Made by a program: the position numbers and the translations under genes. The notes beneath the pieces were generated by a model that made no database searches, had not been told where the DNA came from, and saw only the letters and a program-made list of their open reading frames with translations. Below, piece after piece: positions 41,520 through 50,704 of a DNA stretch of 64,000 nt (its first letter is position 1; each line of letters starts with the position of its first letter). Origin of the DNA: Mesobacillus sp. AQ2 (GTDB lineage: Bacteria; Bacillota; Bacilli; Bacillales; Cytobacillaceae); assembly GCF_030122805.1 (NCBI RefSeq), contig NZ_CP126080.1:2919001-2983000 (forward strand), given 5' to 3'.

Positions 41520-41792
41520 TTATTTCCTGCTCTTGACAAGCAGTTCTACTGCATCATTTACTGCCTGCGATGTTTCCCGGCCTTCCTGTAAATCACTGAT
41601 CAAGCATTGTTCTAGATTCTTGCTGACGATCAAGGCAATGGTACGATCGACTGCAGAACGGATTGCTGACAGCTGAGTCACTACCGACTTGCATTCTTCC
41701 TGTTCATCCAATAAGCGTATGCTGCCCCGAACCTGCCCCTCGATCCTTTTCAAGCGATTGACTATTTCTTTATTGTACTCCACTTTAGCCAC
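41520..41792 (-). CDS. cstR: CstR-like persulfide-sensing repressor (CsoR family)
   Basis: The 90-residue four-helix repressor has RLKRIEGQVRGSIRLLDEQEECKSVVTQLSA, with Cys near position 33, and SKNLEQCLISD with the second Cys near position 63. The copper-ligand His of CsoR (HCxxC-type) is absent; Glu-Gln precede the second Cys. This two-Cys pattern marks CstR, which senses persulfides. Three rhodanese-fold neighbours and two operators support that reading. Confidence 0.88.
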   Translation of the reverse strand: MAKVEYNKEIVNRLKRIEGQVRGSIRLLDEQEECKSVVTQLSAIRSAVDRTIALIVSKNLEQCLISDLQEGRETSQAVNDAVELLVKSRK

Positions 41793-41795
41793 CTC

Positions 41796-42122
41796 CTATT
41801 GTGATGGTCCAGTAATGGTATAACCCTTAATATCATAACCATACTTCTTAAGCAATCTTGCTCCAAAATTCTTTTCTACTTCATTGGATGCAATAATCAC
41901 AATTTGTTCGTTCGGAATTTCCTTTATATATCTTTTTAAATATCCACATGGGATATTAATTGCTCCATTGACGGGATTTTTAGCTGAATCCTGATAATCC
42001 CTCAGGTCGACAAATACCGCTTCATGTTCATAGCCGTTTACCGCCCGAAGATTCCTCACAGGTACATATCGGTTGAAAATCAAGGTGACCAAAAGGAGAA
42101 TGATGATAAAACCAGTAAGCAA
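41796..42122 (-). CDS. Membrane-anchored rhodanese-fold protein lacking the active Cys
   Basis: The 108-residue protein has a membrane helix (MLTGFIIILLLVTLIF) and a rhodanese-like domain (EAVFVDLRDYQDSAKNPVNGAINIPCGYLKRY). At the position of the active-site loop it reads IVIIASNEVEKN, with no Cys. It is probably a non-catalytic partner or sensor. It is the first gene of the cstR unit, 3 bases before cstR, with an operator upstream. Confidence 0.8.
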   Translation of the reverse strand: MLTGFIIILLLVTLIFNRYVPVRNLRAVNGYEHEAVFVDLRDYQDSAKNPVNGAINIPCGYLKRYIKEIPNEQIVIIASNEVEKNFGARLLKKYGYDIKGYTITGPSQ

Positions 42123-42177
42123 CTACACTTCACCTCTTATAAATTCTTGTTCATCACTGAACTTACAATATAAATTT

Positions 42178-42195
42178 TATACCATAAGGGGTATA
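42178..42195. promoter_or_regulatory. CstR/CsoR-type operator 2
   Basis: TATACC-ATAAG-GGGTATA palindrome, 56-73 bases before the gene at 42122. It matches the centre (CCATAAGGG) of operator 1. Confidence 0.7.
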
Positions 42196-42238
42196 AAAGC
42201 AAGTCTTGTGATGATATTTTTTGACATTTTTCTCATAT

Positions 42239-42270
42239 AAAAAAAAGGAAGCACACACTTCCTTTTATAG
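42239..42270 (-). terminator. Terminator after the 42340 gene
   Basis: On the minus strand AAAAGGAAGTGTGTGCTTCCTTTT is followed by TTTT. Confidence 0.8.
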
Positions 42271-42339
42271 AACAGGAACACATCAACTGCATTCAGAACT
42301 GAAGTCCAGCAATATGCCCTCATCCCCATATTTCGTCCC

Positions 42340-42624
42340 CTAATTCGAGTCATTCTGCTGAATAACATCCGTCAATTCCAGATGTAATCGAATTAAAGTG
42401 ATTTTGCTTTCAGTTGACAATGATGATTCCATAATCCTTTTTGTGGCAAGATAGTATTTATCTTTTAGTGATTTTCTGGCCCTCGGATGGGAATTCTCAT
42501 CTCTTAGATCCCTGAGAATGGCCTCTCTAAGAATCTTTTCTGGCGCTTGCGCTGACTCCAGCCGGCGATTGTTCCAAATCATCCTGTATTCATCAAGTAA
42601 TTTCTCATATTCTTCTGTCTGCAC
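42340..42624 (-). CDS. Hypothetical helical protein, 94 residues
   Basis: I do not recognise a family. The protein is highly charged and predicted helical (EEYEKLLDEYRMIWNNRRLESAQAPEKILREAILRDLRDE). It has no membrane segment or signal and no Cys. It is a single-gene unit with a GGAGGC site and a clear terminator. Confidence 0.65.
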   Translation of the reverse strand: MQTEEYEKLLDEYRMIWNNRRLESAQAPEKILREAILRDLRDENSHPRARKSLKDKYYLATKRIMESSLSTESKITLIRLHLELTDVIQQNDSN

Positions 42625-42737
42625 TTTACTGCCTCCTGTACAAAAATGACTGTTTCAGGTCCTTACTTTGTATATTTACATAATTCAGCACGACAATGCA
42701 AAAAATAAAGATAAATGACTTTAAAGGAGACTATATT

Positions 42738-42977
42738 ATGAGCAAACCGTATCGTTGTCCTAATTGCAAAACCAATCGGACCAGATTCAATATGATTTCC
42801 CAGGTTCCTCAGCCTGTAAAATTAAACCCCCAATCAGGAGAGATTGTGGAACAGTATTCTAATGACCAATTGGATCCCTTCCACCTTCCTTATAAAGGTC
42901 CGGAAATGAAAATCCAATGTGCAGCCTGCGGTCTTGTTGAAGATGAAAAAACCTTTGCCAAATTCGGTGAAAGTTAA
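42738..42977 (+). CDS. Small zinc-ribbon protein
   Basis: The 79-residue protein has two CxxC pairs (YRCPNCKTNRTRF near the start and IQCAACGLVEDE near the end), which should bind one zinc. The ATG at 42738 has AAAGGAG eight bases upstream; a start at 42696 lacks one. It is conserved in appearance but has no assignable function. Confidence 0.7.
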   Translation: MSKPYRCPNCKTNRTRFNMISQVPQPVKLNPQSGEIVEQYSNDQLDPFHLPYKGPEMKIQCAACGLVEDEKTFAKFGES

Positions 42978-43021
42978 CGTGAAAGGGATATAGCGAGCCT
43001 TGACTTGCCCTTCAGGAACAA

Positions 43022-43060
43022 CAATGAAAAGCTTGAGACAAGTTCTCAAGCTTTTCATTT
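43022..43060. terminator. Bidirectional terminator
   Basis: GAAAAGCTTGAGA...TCTCAAGCTTTTC lies between convergent genes. Confidence 0.85.
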
Positions 43061-43885
43061 AGGTATCGTTATTTTATTATCTTCAAGAAAACGGGTTGAA
43101 TCAACCTTCCATTGTTCATTTCCCAAGAATCTGACAAGTACAATCTCTCCTGTGAAATTCCGTCCGCCTCTTCCTTTTATCTGCCAATTTATTTCCACAG
43201 GTACCGTCAAAGTCAATTGATCTCCCACATCCTCAGCTGGCAAGACCTCCATACGGTTTATGCTGATATTCTCAATTAGCGGCAGCAGCTTTTTCCATTT
43301 AAGATCCTGGAGAGAGATAAATGAAACGATGTAAGGATCCTGCTGTTTGATTCCTGCGATATACGCATTAACCAAATCATATGGATCTGTTTGTTCCAGA
43401 TACTTCTCAAGCTTTCCTGCCGACTTTAATATCATCAGTTTATGGGATAAATCCATAAAATTTGTACGGTGAGTTGTACTTCCATAAAAGTGGATGCAAA
43501 AATGGCCAGGAAAGTTATTTTTCAAAGCTCCGCCTCCATGAGGCATTCCGTGCATCGAAGCGGCGATTTTCCCCTTTTCCGAGATGACGATTATCGCCCT
43601 GCGCTTCCAGCTCCATTTGCCACTGTATATTTTCTTCATGATCGCTGTATCTTCCGATGTAAGGGGCTGGACATCCGCATGGTTGCTTCCGGCTCTTCTT
43701 TGGACCCGGAATCGGAGACCTGTTTCCAGGTCCATGACAGTGAACTTACTGTACCTCGGCAGGAGTTCATTTACTTCTTCCCACTGTGGCATTTTAACCT
43801 TGTCCGGCTGTTTCTTTGCCATTACGCTTATGTCTGTAAATGTTAGGAGTACCATGGCCAATATAAAAATTTTAATTACTTTCAT
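43055..43885 (-). CDS. Secreted protein with conserved GHFCIHF-type domain, unknown function
   Basis: The 276-residue protein has a signal peptide (MKVIKIFILAMVLLTFTDISVMA). Its central domain reads SKFTVMDLETGLRFRVQRR ... SWKRRAIIVI ... AASMHGMPHGGG ... NFPGHFCIHFYGSTTH. Firmicute secreted proteins of unknown function share this motif. The H, C and H spacing recalls L,D-transpeptidase-like active sites, which is a guess. The C-terminal 110 residues form a separate alpha/beta part (LTVPVEINWQIKGRGGRNFTGEIVLVRF). Confidence 0.75.
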   Translation of the reverse strand: MKVIKIFILAMVLLTFTDISVMAKKQPDKVKMPQWEEVNELLPRYSKFTVMDLETGLRFRVQRRAGSNHADVQPLTSEDTAIMKKIYSGKWSWKRRAIIVISEKGKIAASMHGMPHGGGALKNNFPGHFCIHFYGSTTHRTNFMDLSHKLMILKSAGKLEKYLEQTDPYDLVNAYIAGIKQQDPYIVSFISLQDLKWKKLLPLIENISINRMEVLPAEDVGDQLTLTVPVEINWQIKGRGGRNFTGEIVLVRFLGNEQWKVDSTRFLEDNKITIPK

Positions 43886-44005
43886 ATGATCATCTCTTCT
43901 TAACCTGGCGTATTTTTATCTGGATTTATTCTGAGAACCATTCAGTTCATTTGCTACATGAAAGTTTTTGCTTTTACACCCTTTACTATTCAGGGAAATA
44001 ATTGA

Positions 44006-44032
44006 AAATAAAAAGCCCAGACAAGCTGGGCA
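44006..44032 (-). terminator. Terminator after the COG0523 gene
   Basis: On the minus strand GCCCAGCTTGTCTGGGC is followed by TTTTTATTTTC. Confidence 0.85.
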
Positions 44033-44045
44033 GGGTCAATCATTA

Positions 44046-44966
44046 TTATTCTTCAAGTTTCCTTAGCTGCTGTTCTATGTTGTTCCAATCTGTAACCTGG
44101 CCAATGAAAACGAGGTTCAGTGGCATCTTCATGTATTCCTTCATATAGAACGGCATGCCATATGAATACTGGAATAAGTCGGGATATGGGGAATGGTCAA
44201 ACAATACATATCCTTTAATGCGATAAATGGAATCCGGAAGTGCCCTTAAAAAATCTTCAAATGCCCTTTGGTTTATCGCAGTCTGGAACCGGTAAACAAA
44301 GGTACTCAGTCTTAAATCCGCCAACACATGTGAATCTGTACTTTCGGCTTTTTTTGAATAGGCCAATCCTTCCAAAAGCTTCATTGGCATCTTGGAATAA
44401 GAACTCAAAATACATTTCGCTTTAGGATTAAGGCCTTGAAGATCCATACTGATTTTGGCCTGTTGCGATTCACTGAGCAAATCTGATTTATTGATAATGA
44501 CCAGGTCAGCATGCTTGACCTGTTCAAGTAAAAGCTGATGGACCTGCGGATCGAGACTTGTTCTATTAAGCCATTGCTGCCCATCCACAGTCGTGATAAT
44601 TCCTTTGATCATCAGTTTGTCCGCAAACAGCGGTGACAGAACTGCATCCAAAACTTCTACCGGATGTGCAGCACCCGTTGTTTCAATATAGATCGCATCC
44701 AGGTCATGATCGAAAAGCAATCCTTGTAGCTGGGATTCAAGTTTATCCTGGATTGTACAGCAAATGCATCCTCCCAATAACTCTTTCAACGGGACATCCG
44801 AATCGACGGCATCCGAATCAATCGATACACTGCCAAGCTCATTCATCATCACAGCGATATTCCGTTCAGCGTCTTTTTCATGCTGTAAAAGACGCTTCAA
44901 TAAAGTCGTTTTTCCTGTTCCCAGAAATCCTGACAAAACATAAACTTCTGCTTTTTTCATTTTCAC
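44046..44966 (-). CDS. COG0523 (CobW/ZagA-like) metallochaperone GTPase
   Basis: The 306-residue G3E GTPase has the Walker A GFLGTGKTTLLKRLL, the metal-binding CxCC in GGCICCTIQ, IETTGAAHP, and the NKSD base motif in VIINKSDLL. The C-terminal CobW_C domain (LRLSTFVYRF ... RIKGYVLFD) is present. Such proteins deliver zinc, cobalt or other metals to clients. No Zur-like operator was recognised nearby, so the metal is not assigned. Confidence 0.9.
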   Translation of the reverse strand: MKMKKAEVYVLSGFLGTGKTTLLKRLLQHEKDAERNIAVMMNELGSVSIDSDAVDSDVPLKELLGGCICCTIQDKLESQLQGLLFDHDLDAIYIETTGAAHPVEVLDAVLSPLFADKLMIKGIITTVDGQQWLNRTSLDPQVHQLLLEQVKHADLVIINKSDLLSESQQAKISMDLQGLNPKAKCILSSYSKMPMKLLEGLAYSKKAESTDSHVLADLRLSTFVYRFQTAINQRAFEDFLRALPDSIYRIKGYVLFDHSPYPDLFQYSYGMPFYMKEYMKMPLNLVFIGQVTDWNNIEQQLRKLEE

Positions 44967-44994
44967 ATTCGCCCATCTTTCCTAAGTAATATAG

Positions 44995-45027
44995 AAAATC
45001 TCCAGCCAAAGCTGGAGATTTTCAAGT
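44995..45027 (-). terminator. Terminator after the ctpB-like gene
   Basis: On the minus strand AAAATCTCCAGCTTTGGCTGGAGATTTT hairpin. Confidence 0.75.
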
Positions 45028-45071
45028 TACTGCATCTTTGCATTTTAAGGTGCTTTCCTGTGCACCAACCG

Positions 45072-46574
45072 TTATTTCGCCATCTCCTGCTTTAACACTT
45101 CTAGGGCTTTCTGGACTTGCGGATCATCTTTCTTAAGCTGTTCACGCAATCCATTCATCAGCTCGATTGTTGTGCTTCCTTTCAGGATACCCGTTTGTTC
45201 GATCTTTTTGGATTCCTGGAATTCGCTGACTGCTTCTTTCGTTTTTTCATCAAAGAAACCATCTTCCCTTCCAGGGTCAAATCCAAGCGCCTTCAGCATC
45301 TTTTGAGCAGATTTCACCTGCTCAGAGGCTGTTGACACTTTCAGTTCAGTTTCCGGATCGATAAATGGCAGTGAAGCGTATTCCGGCATAGCCACTTCAT
45401 AGTCCGGTTTGATGCCTTTCTTATGGATCCAATTCCCTTTTGGTGTCAACCATTTATCTGTTGTGAATTTCATATTCGAGCCATCTGAAAAATCCTCCGC
45501 ACGCTGGACAGTGCCTTTGCCGAATGACTTTTCACCCACCAATGGAACGCCGGCAGACTCACTGACAGCTCCCGCGAGGATTTCTGATGCACTGGCGCTT
45601 CCTTTATCGATGACTACTACTAAAGGCAGCTTGTTGCCATTTTTATTTTCAGAAGGATATTTTTTCACATTGCCATTGCGGTCTTCAACCTGGAACAAGA
45701 TCTCTCCTTCAGGAACAAAAAGACTTGATATTTTGATTGCCTGGTCAAGAAGTCCGCCTGGATTTTGGCGAAGATCAAGGACAAGACCTTTCATCCCCTG
45801 CTTTTGCAGGTCATTTAAAACATTTACTAATTCATTAGCCGTATTTTGTGAGAAATTCGTAATCTGGACTTTAGCAATTCCATCTTCAAGCATCTCACCA
45901 TAAACTGTTTCAATCGGAATTGTATCACGTGTGATGGTAACATCGACAGGCTTTTCGGCCCCCTGGCGAAGTATGGACAACTTTACATCAGTCCCTTTTT
46001 CACCCCTAATGAGAGCTACGGCTTCAGTCGTACTCATGCCTTGAAGACTTTTGCCGTCAACCGACATGATTTTATCCTCAGGTTGGAGTCCAGCTTTTTC
46101 GGCTGGAGAACCTTTTAGCGGAGTGACGATGGAAATGTAACCATCTCTCTCCTGGATTTCTGCCCCAATCCCCTCAAATGATGACGACAGACTCTGATGG
46201 AAATTTTTCGCATCTTCCTGGCTCATATAATCCGAATAAGGATCGTCCAAAGAAGAAAGCATTCCATCTATCGCCCCATTGATTAGTTTTTCCTGGTCAA
46301 GATCCTGGTAATATTCATTTTTCAAAGTGTCATATGCGTCGTATAGCTTTGCAAATTCTTCCCTATCCCTTATAACCTGCACTGCTGGCTTGTCCTCACC
46401 GAAAGCAAGCGCAAAGGTAGTGATTCCTGCTGTTAAAAAGACAAGAAAAAACAACAGCATTGCAAAGTGGAACTTTTTGATCCGAAGAAAACTATTCTTG
46501 GTCTCTGTTTCTTCTGCCTTATTTTGGCCTTCAAGCTCTTCCTTGTTTTCTTCATTTATATTTTGCTGATCCAA
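45072..46574 (-). CDS. C-terminal processing serine protease (S41), CtpA/CtpB-like
   Basis: The 500-residue protein has an acidic cytosolic N-terminus, one membrane helix (FHFAMLLFFLVFLTAGITTFALAF), a PDZ domain (about 125-210; SVDGKSLQGMSTTEAVALIRGEKGT) and an S41 core. The Ser/Lys dyad is in KGSASASEILAGAV and GEKSFGKGTVQ. A C-terminal peptidoglycan-binding domain (VKSAQKMLKALGFDPGREDGFFDEKTKEAV) ends the protein. CtpB cleaves SpoIVFA/SpoIVFB regulators during sporulation; which paralogue this is cannot be decided. Confidence 0.92.
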   Translation of the reverse strand: MDQQNINEENKEELEGQNKAEETETKNSFLRIKKFHFAMLLFFLVFLTAGITTFALAFGEDKPAVQVIRDREEFAKLYDAYDTLKNEYYQDLDQEKLINGAIDGMLSSLDDPYSDYMSQEDAKNFHQSLSSSFEGIGAEIQERDGYISIVTPLKGSPAEKAGLQPEDKIMSVDGKSLQGMSTTEAVALIRGEKGTDVKLSILRQGAEKPVDVTITRDTIPIETVYGEMLEDGIAKVQITNFSQNTANELVNVLNDLQKQGMKGLVLDLRQNPGGLLDQAIKISSLFVPEGEILFQVEDRNGNVKKYPSENKNGNKLPLVVVIDKGSASASEILAGAVSESAGVPLVGEKSFGKGTVQRAEDFSDGSNMKFTTDKWLTPKGNWIHKKGIKPDYEVAMPEYASLPFIDPETELKVSTASEQVKSAQKMLKALGFDPGREDGFFDEKTKEAVSEFQESKKIEQTGILKGSTTIELMNGLREQLKKDDPQVQKALEVLKQEMAK

Positions 46575-46730
46575 CCCTTTTCACCACTTTCCAATCAAGC
46601 TTAAAATCCTTAATGATTAGAATAACATTTTTACTGTGAAATTAACAGAAAAATAGGCATTGCACAATAAATGTGATGTATCCTTCCCTGCACACAGAGG
46701 TTTACTCAAGCAAAAATTGATTATGTAATA

Positions 46731-46780
46731 AAAAGAGGCTGACATAGGTCAAAAACATGACCTATATCAGCCTCTTTGAA
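46731..46780 (-). terminator. Terminator of the copA-copZ operon
   Basis: AAAGAGGCTGA-ATAGGTCA...TGACCTAT-TCAGCCTCTTT is a long stem after copZ. Confidence 0.85.
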
Positions 46781-46782
46781 TC

Positions 46783-46989
46783 TTATTCTACATCGTAGCC
46801 TTGATCTTCAACAGCAGCCTTCATTTTGCTGACTTCTGCTTTCGAAGCATCGTATTCTACTTCAGCTTTTCCCTCTGATAATGAAACGACTACGCTGGCA
46901 ACTCCGTCTACACCCATCAAAGCGTTTTTGACTGCCTTTTCGCAGTGTCCGCAGGTCATTCCTGATACATTTAAAGTTGTTTTTTCCAT
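46783..46989 (-). CDS. copZ: Copper chaperone CopZ
   Basis: The 68-residue HMA-domain protein binds Cu(I) through the two Cys in GMTCGHCEKAV and passes it to CopA. The fold pattern is standard (VVSLSEGKAEVEYD, VEDQGYDVE). It lies 27 bases downstream of copA in the same unit, the reverse of the usual copZ-copA order in B. subtilis. Confidence 0.95.
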   Translation of the reverse strand: MEKTTLNVSGMTCGHCEKAVKNALMGVDGVASVVVSLSEGKAEVEYDASKAEVSKMKAAVEDQGYDVE

Positions 46990-47016
46990 TTCAAATCTTC
47001 CTCTCTTATAAAAAAT

Positions 47017-49413
47017 TTATAACTTAATCCGCTTCAAACGAAGGGAATTAGTCACTACAGAAACTGAACTGAATGCCATTGCCGCTCCTGCTACCCATGG
47101 CGCAAGTAGTCCCATGGCAGCGATTGGGATACCCGCTGAGTTGTATGCCAGTGCCCAGAACAAGTTTTGGCGGATGTTTTGCATTGTCTTTTTACTTAAT
47201 GAGATTGCTTTAGGAATCAATGTTAATTCCCCACCAAGAATAGTGACATCAGCTGCTTCAATTGCAACATCTGTCCCTGTACCAATCGCAATCCCGATAT
47301 CGGCAAGGGCAAGTGCCGGTGCATCATTGATTCCGTCGCCGACCATTGCAACTTTTTTGCCTTTAAGCTGTAGTTCTTTTACATGGTTTGCCTTTTCTTC
47401 CGGCAATACTTCCGCTATAACATTTTCGACGCCTACCTGTGAGGCAATAGCATGGGCAGTACGCTTATTATCACCGGTAAGCATATATACTTCAATGCCC
47501 ATGGATTTAAGCTCTTCAATAGCCTTTTTGGCTGTTTCTTTCACAGTATCAGCCACTGCGACTATGCCGTTCACCTTATTATCAATGGCAATCAGCATGG
47601 CTGTTTTTCCTTCAGTCTCCAGCTTCTCAAGCTGATTTTCGTGAATGTCAAATACGACTCCCGTCTGCTTCATCAGCTTTCTGGTTCCTATCAATACTTT
47701 TTCGCCATTGATGACTGCCTCTATTCCGTGGCCTGGTATCGCTGAAAACTGATCCACCGGAAGGACCTCAACGTTATTTGCGCTGCCATATTCTACTACC
47801 GCCTCGGCAAGTGGGTGTTCTGAGGATTTCTCGGCTGATACCAGATACTTAAGGACTTTTTCTTCTTCACCAAATATTTCTATATCGGTTACACTTGGTT
47901 TCCCTTTAGTAATTGTACCCGTTTTATCTAGAACAATAGCATTAATTTTATGGGTAGCTTCTAAATGCTCTCCGCCCTTGAACAGAATTCCGTTTTCTGC
48001 GCCTTTTCCCGTACCCACCATAATGGAGGTAGGAGTTGCCAGCCCTAGTGCGCAAGGGCAGGCGATGACGAGTACAGCGATCGCTGTTTCCAGGGATGAT
48101 GCAAAATCTCCAGGAGTGATCAAGAAGTACCAGACAAGAAAGGTAACAATAGCAATCGCAACAACGATCGGCACAAAGATACCAGAAATCTGGTCAGCAA
48201 CACGCTGGATTGGCGCCTTGCTTCCCTGAGCATCTTCGACGACCTTGATAATGCCTGCAAGGGCTGTATCTTTTCCGACCTTGGTCGCAGTCATTGTCAG
48301 AGTGCCATTTTTATTGATTGTCGCGCCAATCAGTGAGTCGCCTGCAGATTTTTCAACAGGAATGGATTCACCAGTTATCATGGCCTCATCGACAGCGGAC
48401 TGTCCAGTTAACACATTGCCATCGACCGGAATCTTCTCGCCAGGTTTTACAAGGATGGTATCGTTGACTTTGACATCCTCGATTGGGATTTTAACCTCTT
48501 CGCCATCCCTGATGACGGTTGCTTCCTTTGCCTGGAGGCTTAGAAGCTTGGAGATTGCTTCAGTTGTCCGTCCTTTAGCAAGCGCTTCGAACAGTTTTCC
48601 AACAAGAATCAGAGTGATCAGTACCGCACTCGTTTCAAAATACAAATGCGGCATATAGTCCGGGTTTCCAATTGTTTTTATTGCTTCTGCAAGACTGTAA
48701 AAATAGGCAGCAGATGTTCCAAGGGCAACTAGGACATCCATATTCGCACTTTTGTTTTTTAACGACTTATAGGCACCAATATAAAATTGGCCGCCAATCC
48801 AGAATTGGACTGGTGTCGCCAACAACAGCTGGAACCATGGATTCATCAGCAGATGCGGCATCGGCAAGCCCGTATCCCAAGGCGCATGGCCAATCATGGT
48901 GTACAAAAGCGGAAGGGACAAAAGAATGGATATTAATAACTTTCTTTTCTTTGCGTTAATTTCCTCTTCTTTTTGCTGGGCCTTTGCTTCCCGCTGGACT
49001 TTTTCCTTGGCATCATAGCCAAGATCCTGTATTTTAGCGATGATTTGACCAACTGACAGGAACGCACTGTTGAACTCAACTGATGCTGATTCAGTCGCCA
49101 GATTGACGGTCGCTGACTCCATACCATCCATTTTGTTCAGGACCTTTTCAATCCTGGTGGAACAGGCAGCGCAGGTCATGCCGAAAACATCCAAATCCAT
49201 CTTTTCATTTCTGACGCCGTACCCCAAGTCATTTATTTTGTTGAATATATCATCAGGTTTGATTTTCTCTTTATCGTATTGTACTGAGGCATTTTCCATA
49301 GCCAGGTTTACGGTTGCTTCGACTCCATCCATTTTATTTAGGACTTTTTCGATCCTTGTGGAACAGGAAGCACAAGTCATGCCTGTAATATCGACAGTTA
49401 TTTGTTCTTTCAT
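47017..49413 (-). CDS. copA: Copper-exporting P1B-type ATPase CopA
   Basis: The 798-residue pump has two N-terminal HMA domains ([15 protein letters not shown] and [15 protein letters not shown]), eight membrane helices, the Cu-binding [14 protein letters not shown] motif, the TGES phosphatase loop in [12 protein letters not shown], the phospho-Asp in [10 protein letters not shown], the HP motif in SEHPLAEAV, and [12 protein letters not shown]. It exports Cu(I) from the cytosol. The two HMA domains are close copies of each other. No csoR gene is adjacent. Confidence 0.97.
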   Translation of the reverse strand: MKEQITVDITGMTCASCSTRIEKVLNKMDGVEATVNLAMENASVQYDKEKIKPDDIFNKINDLGYGVRNEKMDLDVFGMTCAACSTRIEKVLNKMDGMESATVNLATESASVEFNSAFLSVGQIIAKIQDLGYDAKEKVQREAKAQQKEEEINAKKRKLLISILLSLPLLYTMIGHAPWDTGLPMPHLLMNPWFQLLLATPVQFWIGGQFYIGAYKSLKNKSANMDVLVALGTSAAYFYSLAEAIKTIGNPDYMPHLYFETSAVLITLILVGKLFEALAKGRTTEAISKLLSLQAKEATVIRDGEEVKIPIEDVKVNDTILVKPGEKIPVDGNVLTGQSAVDEAMITGESIPVEKSAGDSLIGATINKNGTLTMTATKVGKDTALAGIIKVVEDAQGSKAPIQRVADQISGIFVPIVVAIAIVTFLVWYFLITPGDFASSLETAIAVLVIACPCALGLATPTSIMVGTGKGAENGILFKGGEHLEATHKINAIVLDKTGTITKGKPSVTDIEIFGEEEKVLKYLVSAEKSSEHPLAEAVVEYGSANNVEVLPVDQFSAIPGHGIEAVINGEKVLIGTRKLMKQTGVVFDIHENQLEKLETEGKTAMLIAIDNKVNGIVAVADTVKETAKKAIEELKSMGIEVYMLTGDNKRTAHAIASQVGVENVIAEVLPEEKANHVKELQLKGKKVAMVGDGINDAPALALADIGIAIGTGTDVAIEAADVTILGGELTLIPKAISLSKKTMQNIRQNLFWALAYNSAGIPIAAMGLLAPWVAGAAMAFSSVSVVTNSLRLKRIKL

Positions 49414-49464
49414 CTATTACACCCCGTTTCGATCGATGATTAATTTTATCTTATCTACATTATT

Positions 49465-49484
49465 TACTATACCCCTGTATAGTA
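49465..49484. promoter_or_regulatory. Palindromic operator before copA
   Basis: TACTATACCCCTGTATAGTA, 52-71 bases before the copA start, has 7-base arms (TACTATA/TATAGTA) around CCCCTG. It resembles CsoR-type or other copper-repressor sites. The regulator is not in the window. Confidence 0.5.
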
Positions 49485-49598
49485 TATTAATCAACCGAAA
49501 TGTTTGTGTTTTTTTTTATTTTACCCTGTTTGACAATATATACTGTTAAAAATATCACTAATCTTCCGGGAATGGACATGAAAGTTATGACATTTTTA

Positions 49599-49630
49599 AA
49601 ACAAAAAGCCCGGCTAGCGGCCAGGCTCCT
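49599..49630 (-). terminator. Terminator after yodJ
   Basis: On the minus strand AGCCTGGCCGCTAGCCGGGCT is followed by TTTTTGTTTT. Confidence 0.8.
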
Positions 49631-49632
49631 CA

Positions 49633-50502
49633 CTAAATTTTCTTCACATTTTCAAAATACTCTTCAAGTGTCCAGTCATTTTCATATATTTCGGTAGCCG
49701 CTTTAATGCCAACGTACCGAAAATGCCACGGTTCATACATATAGCCTGTCAGTTCTTCTTTACCTTTTGGGTACCTCAGGATAAAGCCGTACTTATGAGC
49801 GTTGTGGGCCAGCCAGACTCCTTCTTTTGTTGAACCGAATTGTTCATTCAGATTAAAATTATTGTTCTTGCTTGAAATATCCATCGTCAAGCCTGTTTGA
49901 TGCTCACTGCTTCCAGGTCTGGCAACTGCCTCCAGGGCCTTTTCTTCGCCTACCTTATTGACCTCGGCTTTGAACAATGTTTCCTGTCGGCCATATGACC
50001 TGTAGCCGGATACAGCTGCTAGTTCTATTCCGTCATTCCTGGCACCTGCAAACATTTTTTCCATAGCATCCGCAGCTTCTTTCCTCATAAGGCTCTTCTC
50101 AAGCTTTGCATCTCCAAAAGAGAATGGAACGTTAGGCCGAACCAGATCGCCGGGAATATAATTGCCTGGCAATCCAAAAACCTTATTGACAAGCGCCAAA
50201 GTGTTCTGCGGATTCTGGATGACATTCTTTCCGTCTGCATTCTGGACCACATTGAAATAAGCCGCTTCAAGTGTCAATGCTTCATCTTCAGGCTTGTCCC
50301 CTTGTGGATCCTCGTTATCCATATTGTTCTGATCTGATTCTGCTACTTCCGCTGGCTGGTCATCCTGTTTATCTTGTCCAACAAGTTTTTCTCCCAAATA
50401 AGGAATTTTCTCAAGGTAAGGAATCTTCTCAAGATAAGGCTCAACAGGTGCACACCCTGTCAATAAAATAGGCAAGGCGATTACTGGTAATATTTTTTTC
50501 AT
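49633..50502 (-). CDS. yodJ: D-alanyl-D-alanine carboxypeptidase lipoprotein, VanY family (YodJ-like)
   Basis: The 289-residue surface lipoprotein has a lipobox in LPILLTGC. A degenerate repeat PYLEKIPYLEKIPYLGEK follows, then an acidic linker and an M15B peptidase domain (about 110-285). Zinc and catalytic motifs are SGYRSYGRQE, RPGSSEHQTGLTMDIS (His, Asp) and EPWHFRYVG (Glu, His). It trims D-Ala from peptidoglycan stems. Two adjacent ATGs near 50502-50505 make the start uncertain. Its position beside deoD matches B. subtilis yodJ. Confidence 0.9.
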   Translation of the reverse strand: MKKILPVIALPILLTGCAPVEPYLEKIPYLEKIPYLGEKLVGQDKQDDQPAEVAESDQNNMDNEDPQGDKPEDEALTLEAAYFNVVQNADGKNVIQNPQNTLALVNKVFGLPGNYIPGDLVRPNVPFSFGDAKLEKSLMRKEAADAMEKMFAGARNDGIELAAVSGYRSYGRQETLFKAEVNKVGEEKALEAVARPGSSEHQTGLTMDISSKNNNFNLNEQFGSTKEGVWLAHNAHKYGFILRYPKGKEELTGYMYEPWHFRYVGIKAATEIYENDWTLEEYFENVKKI

Positions 50503-50704
50503 CATGTCCACCAATCTTCAACATTTTAAGGCAATAACACCATTCTATCATTTTTCAACAAACTTTCGAATGGCCTTTTTTCCCATTATCCCTGTTCATC
50601 ATTATGCCTGGTTTTGGAAATTGCAAACTTCCCCAATTGGATGAAGTGATTTGGAGCATTGTTCAAAGTAAAGAGTATAATCGGCAGAGACAGTTATCGG
50701 GTTT

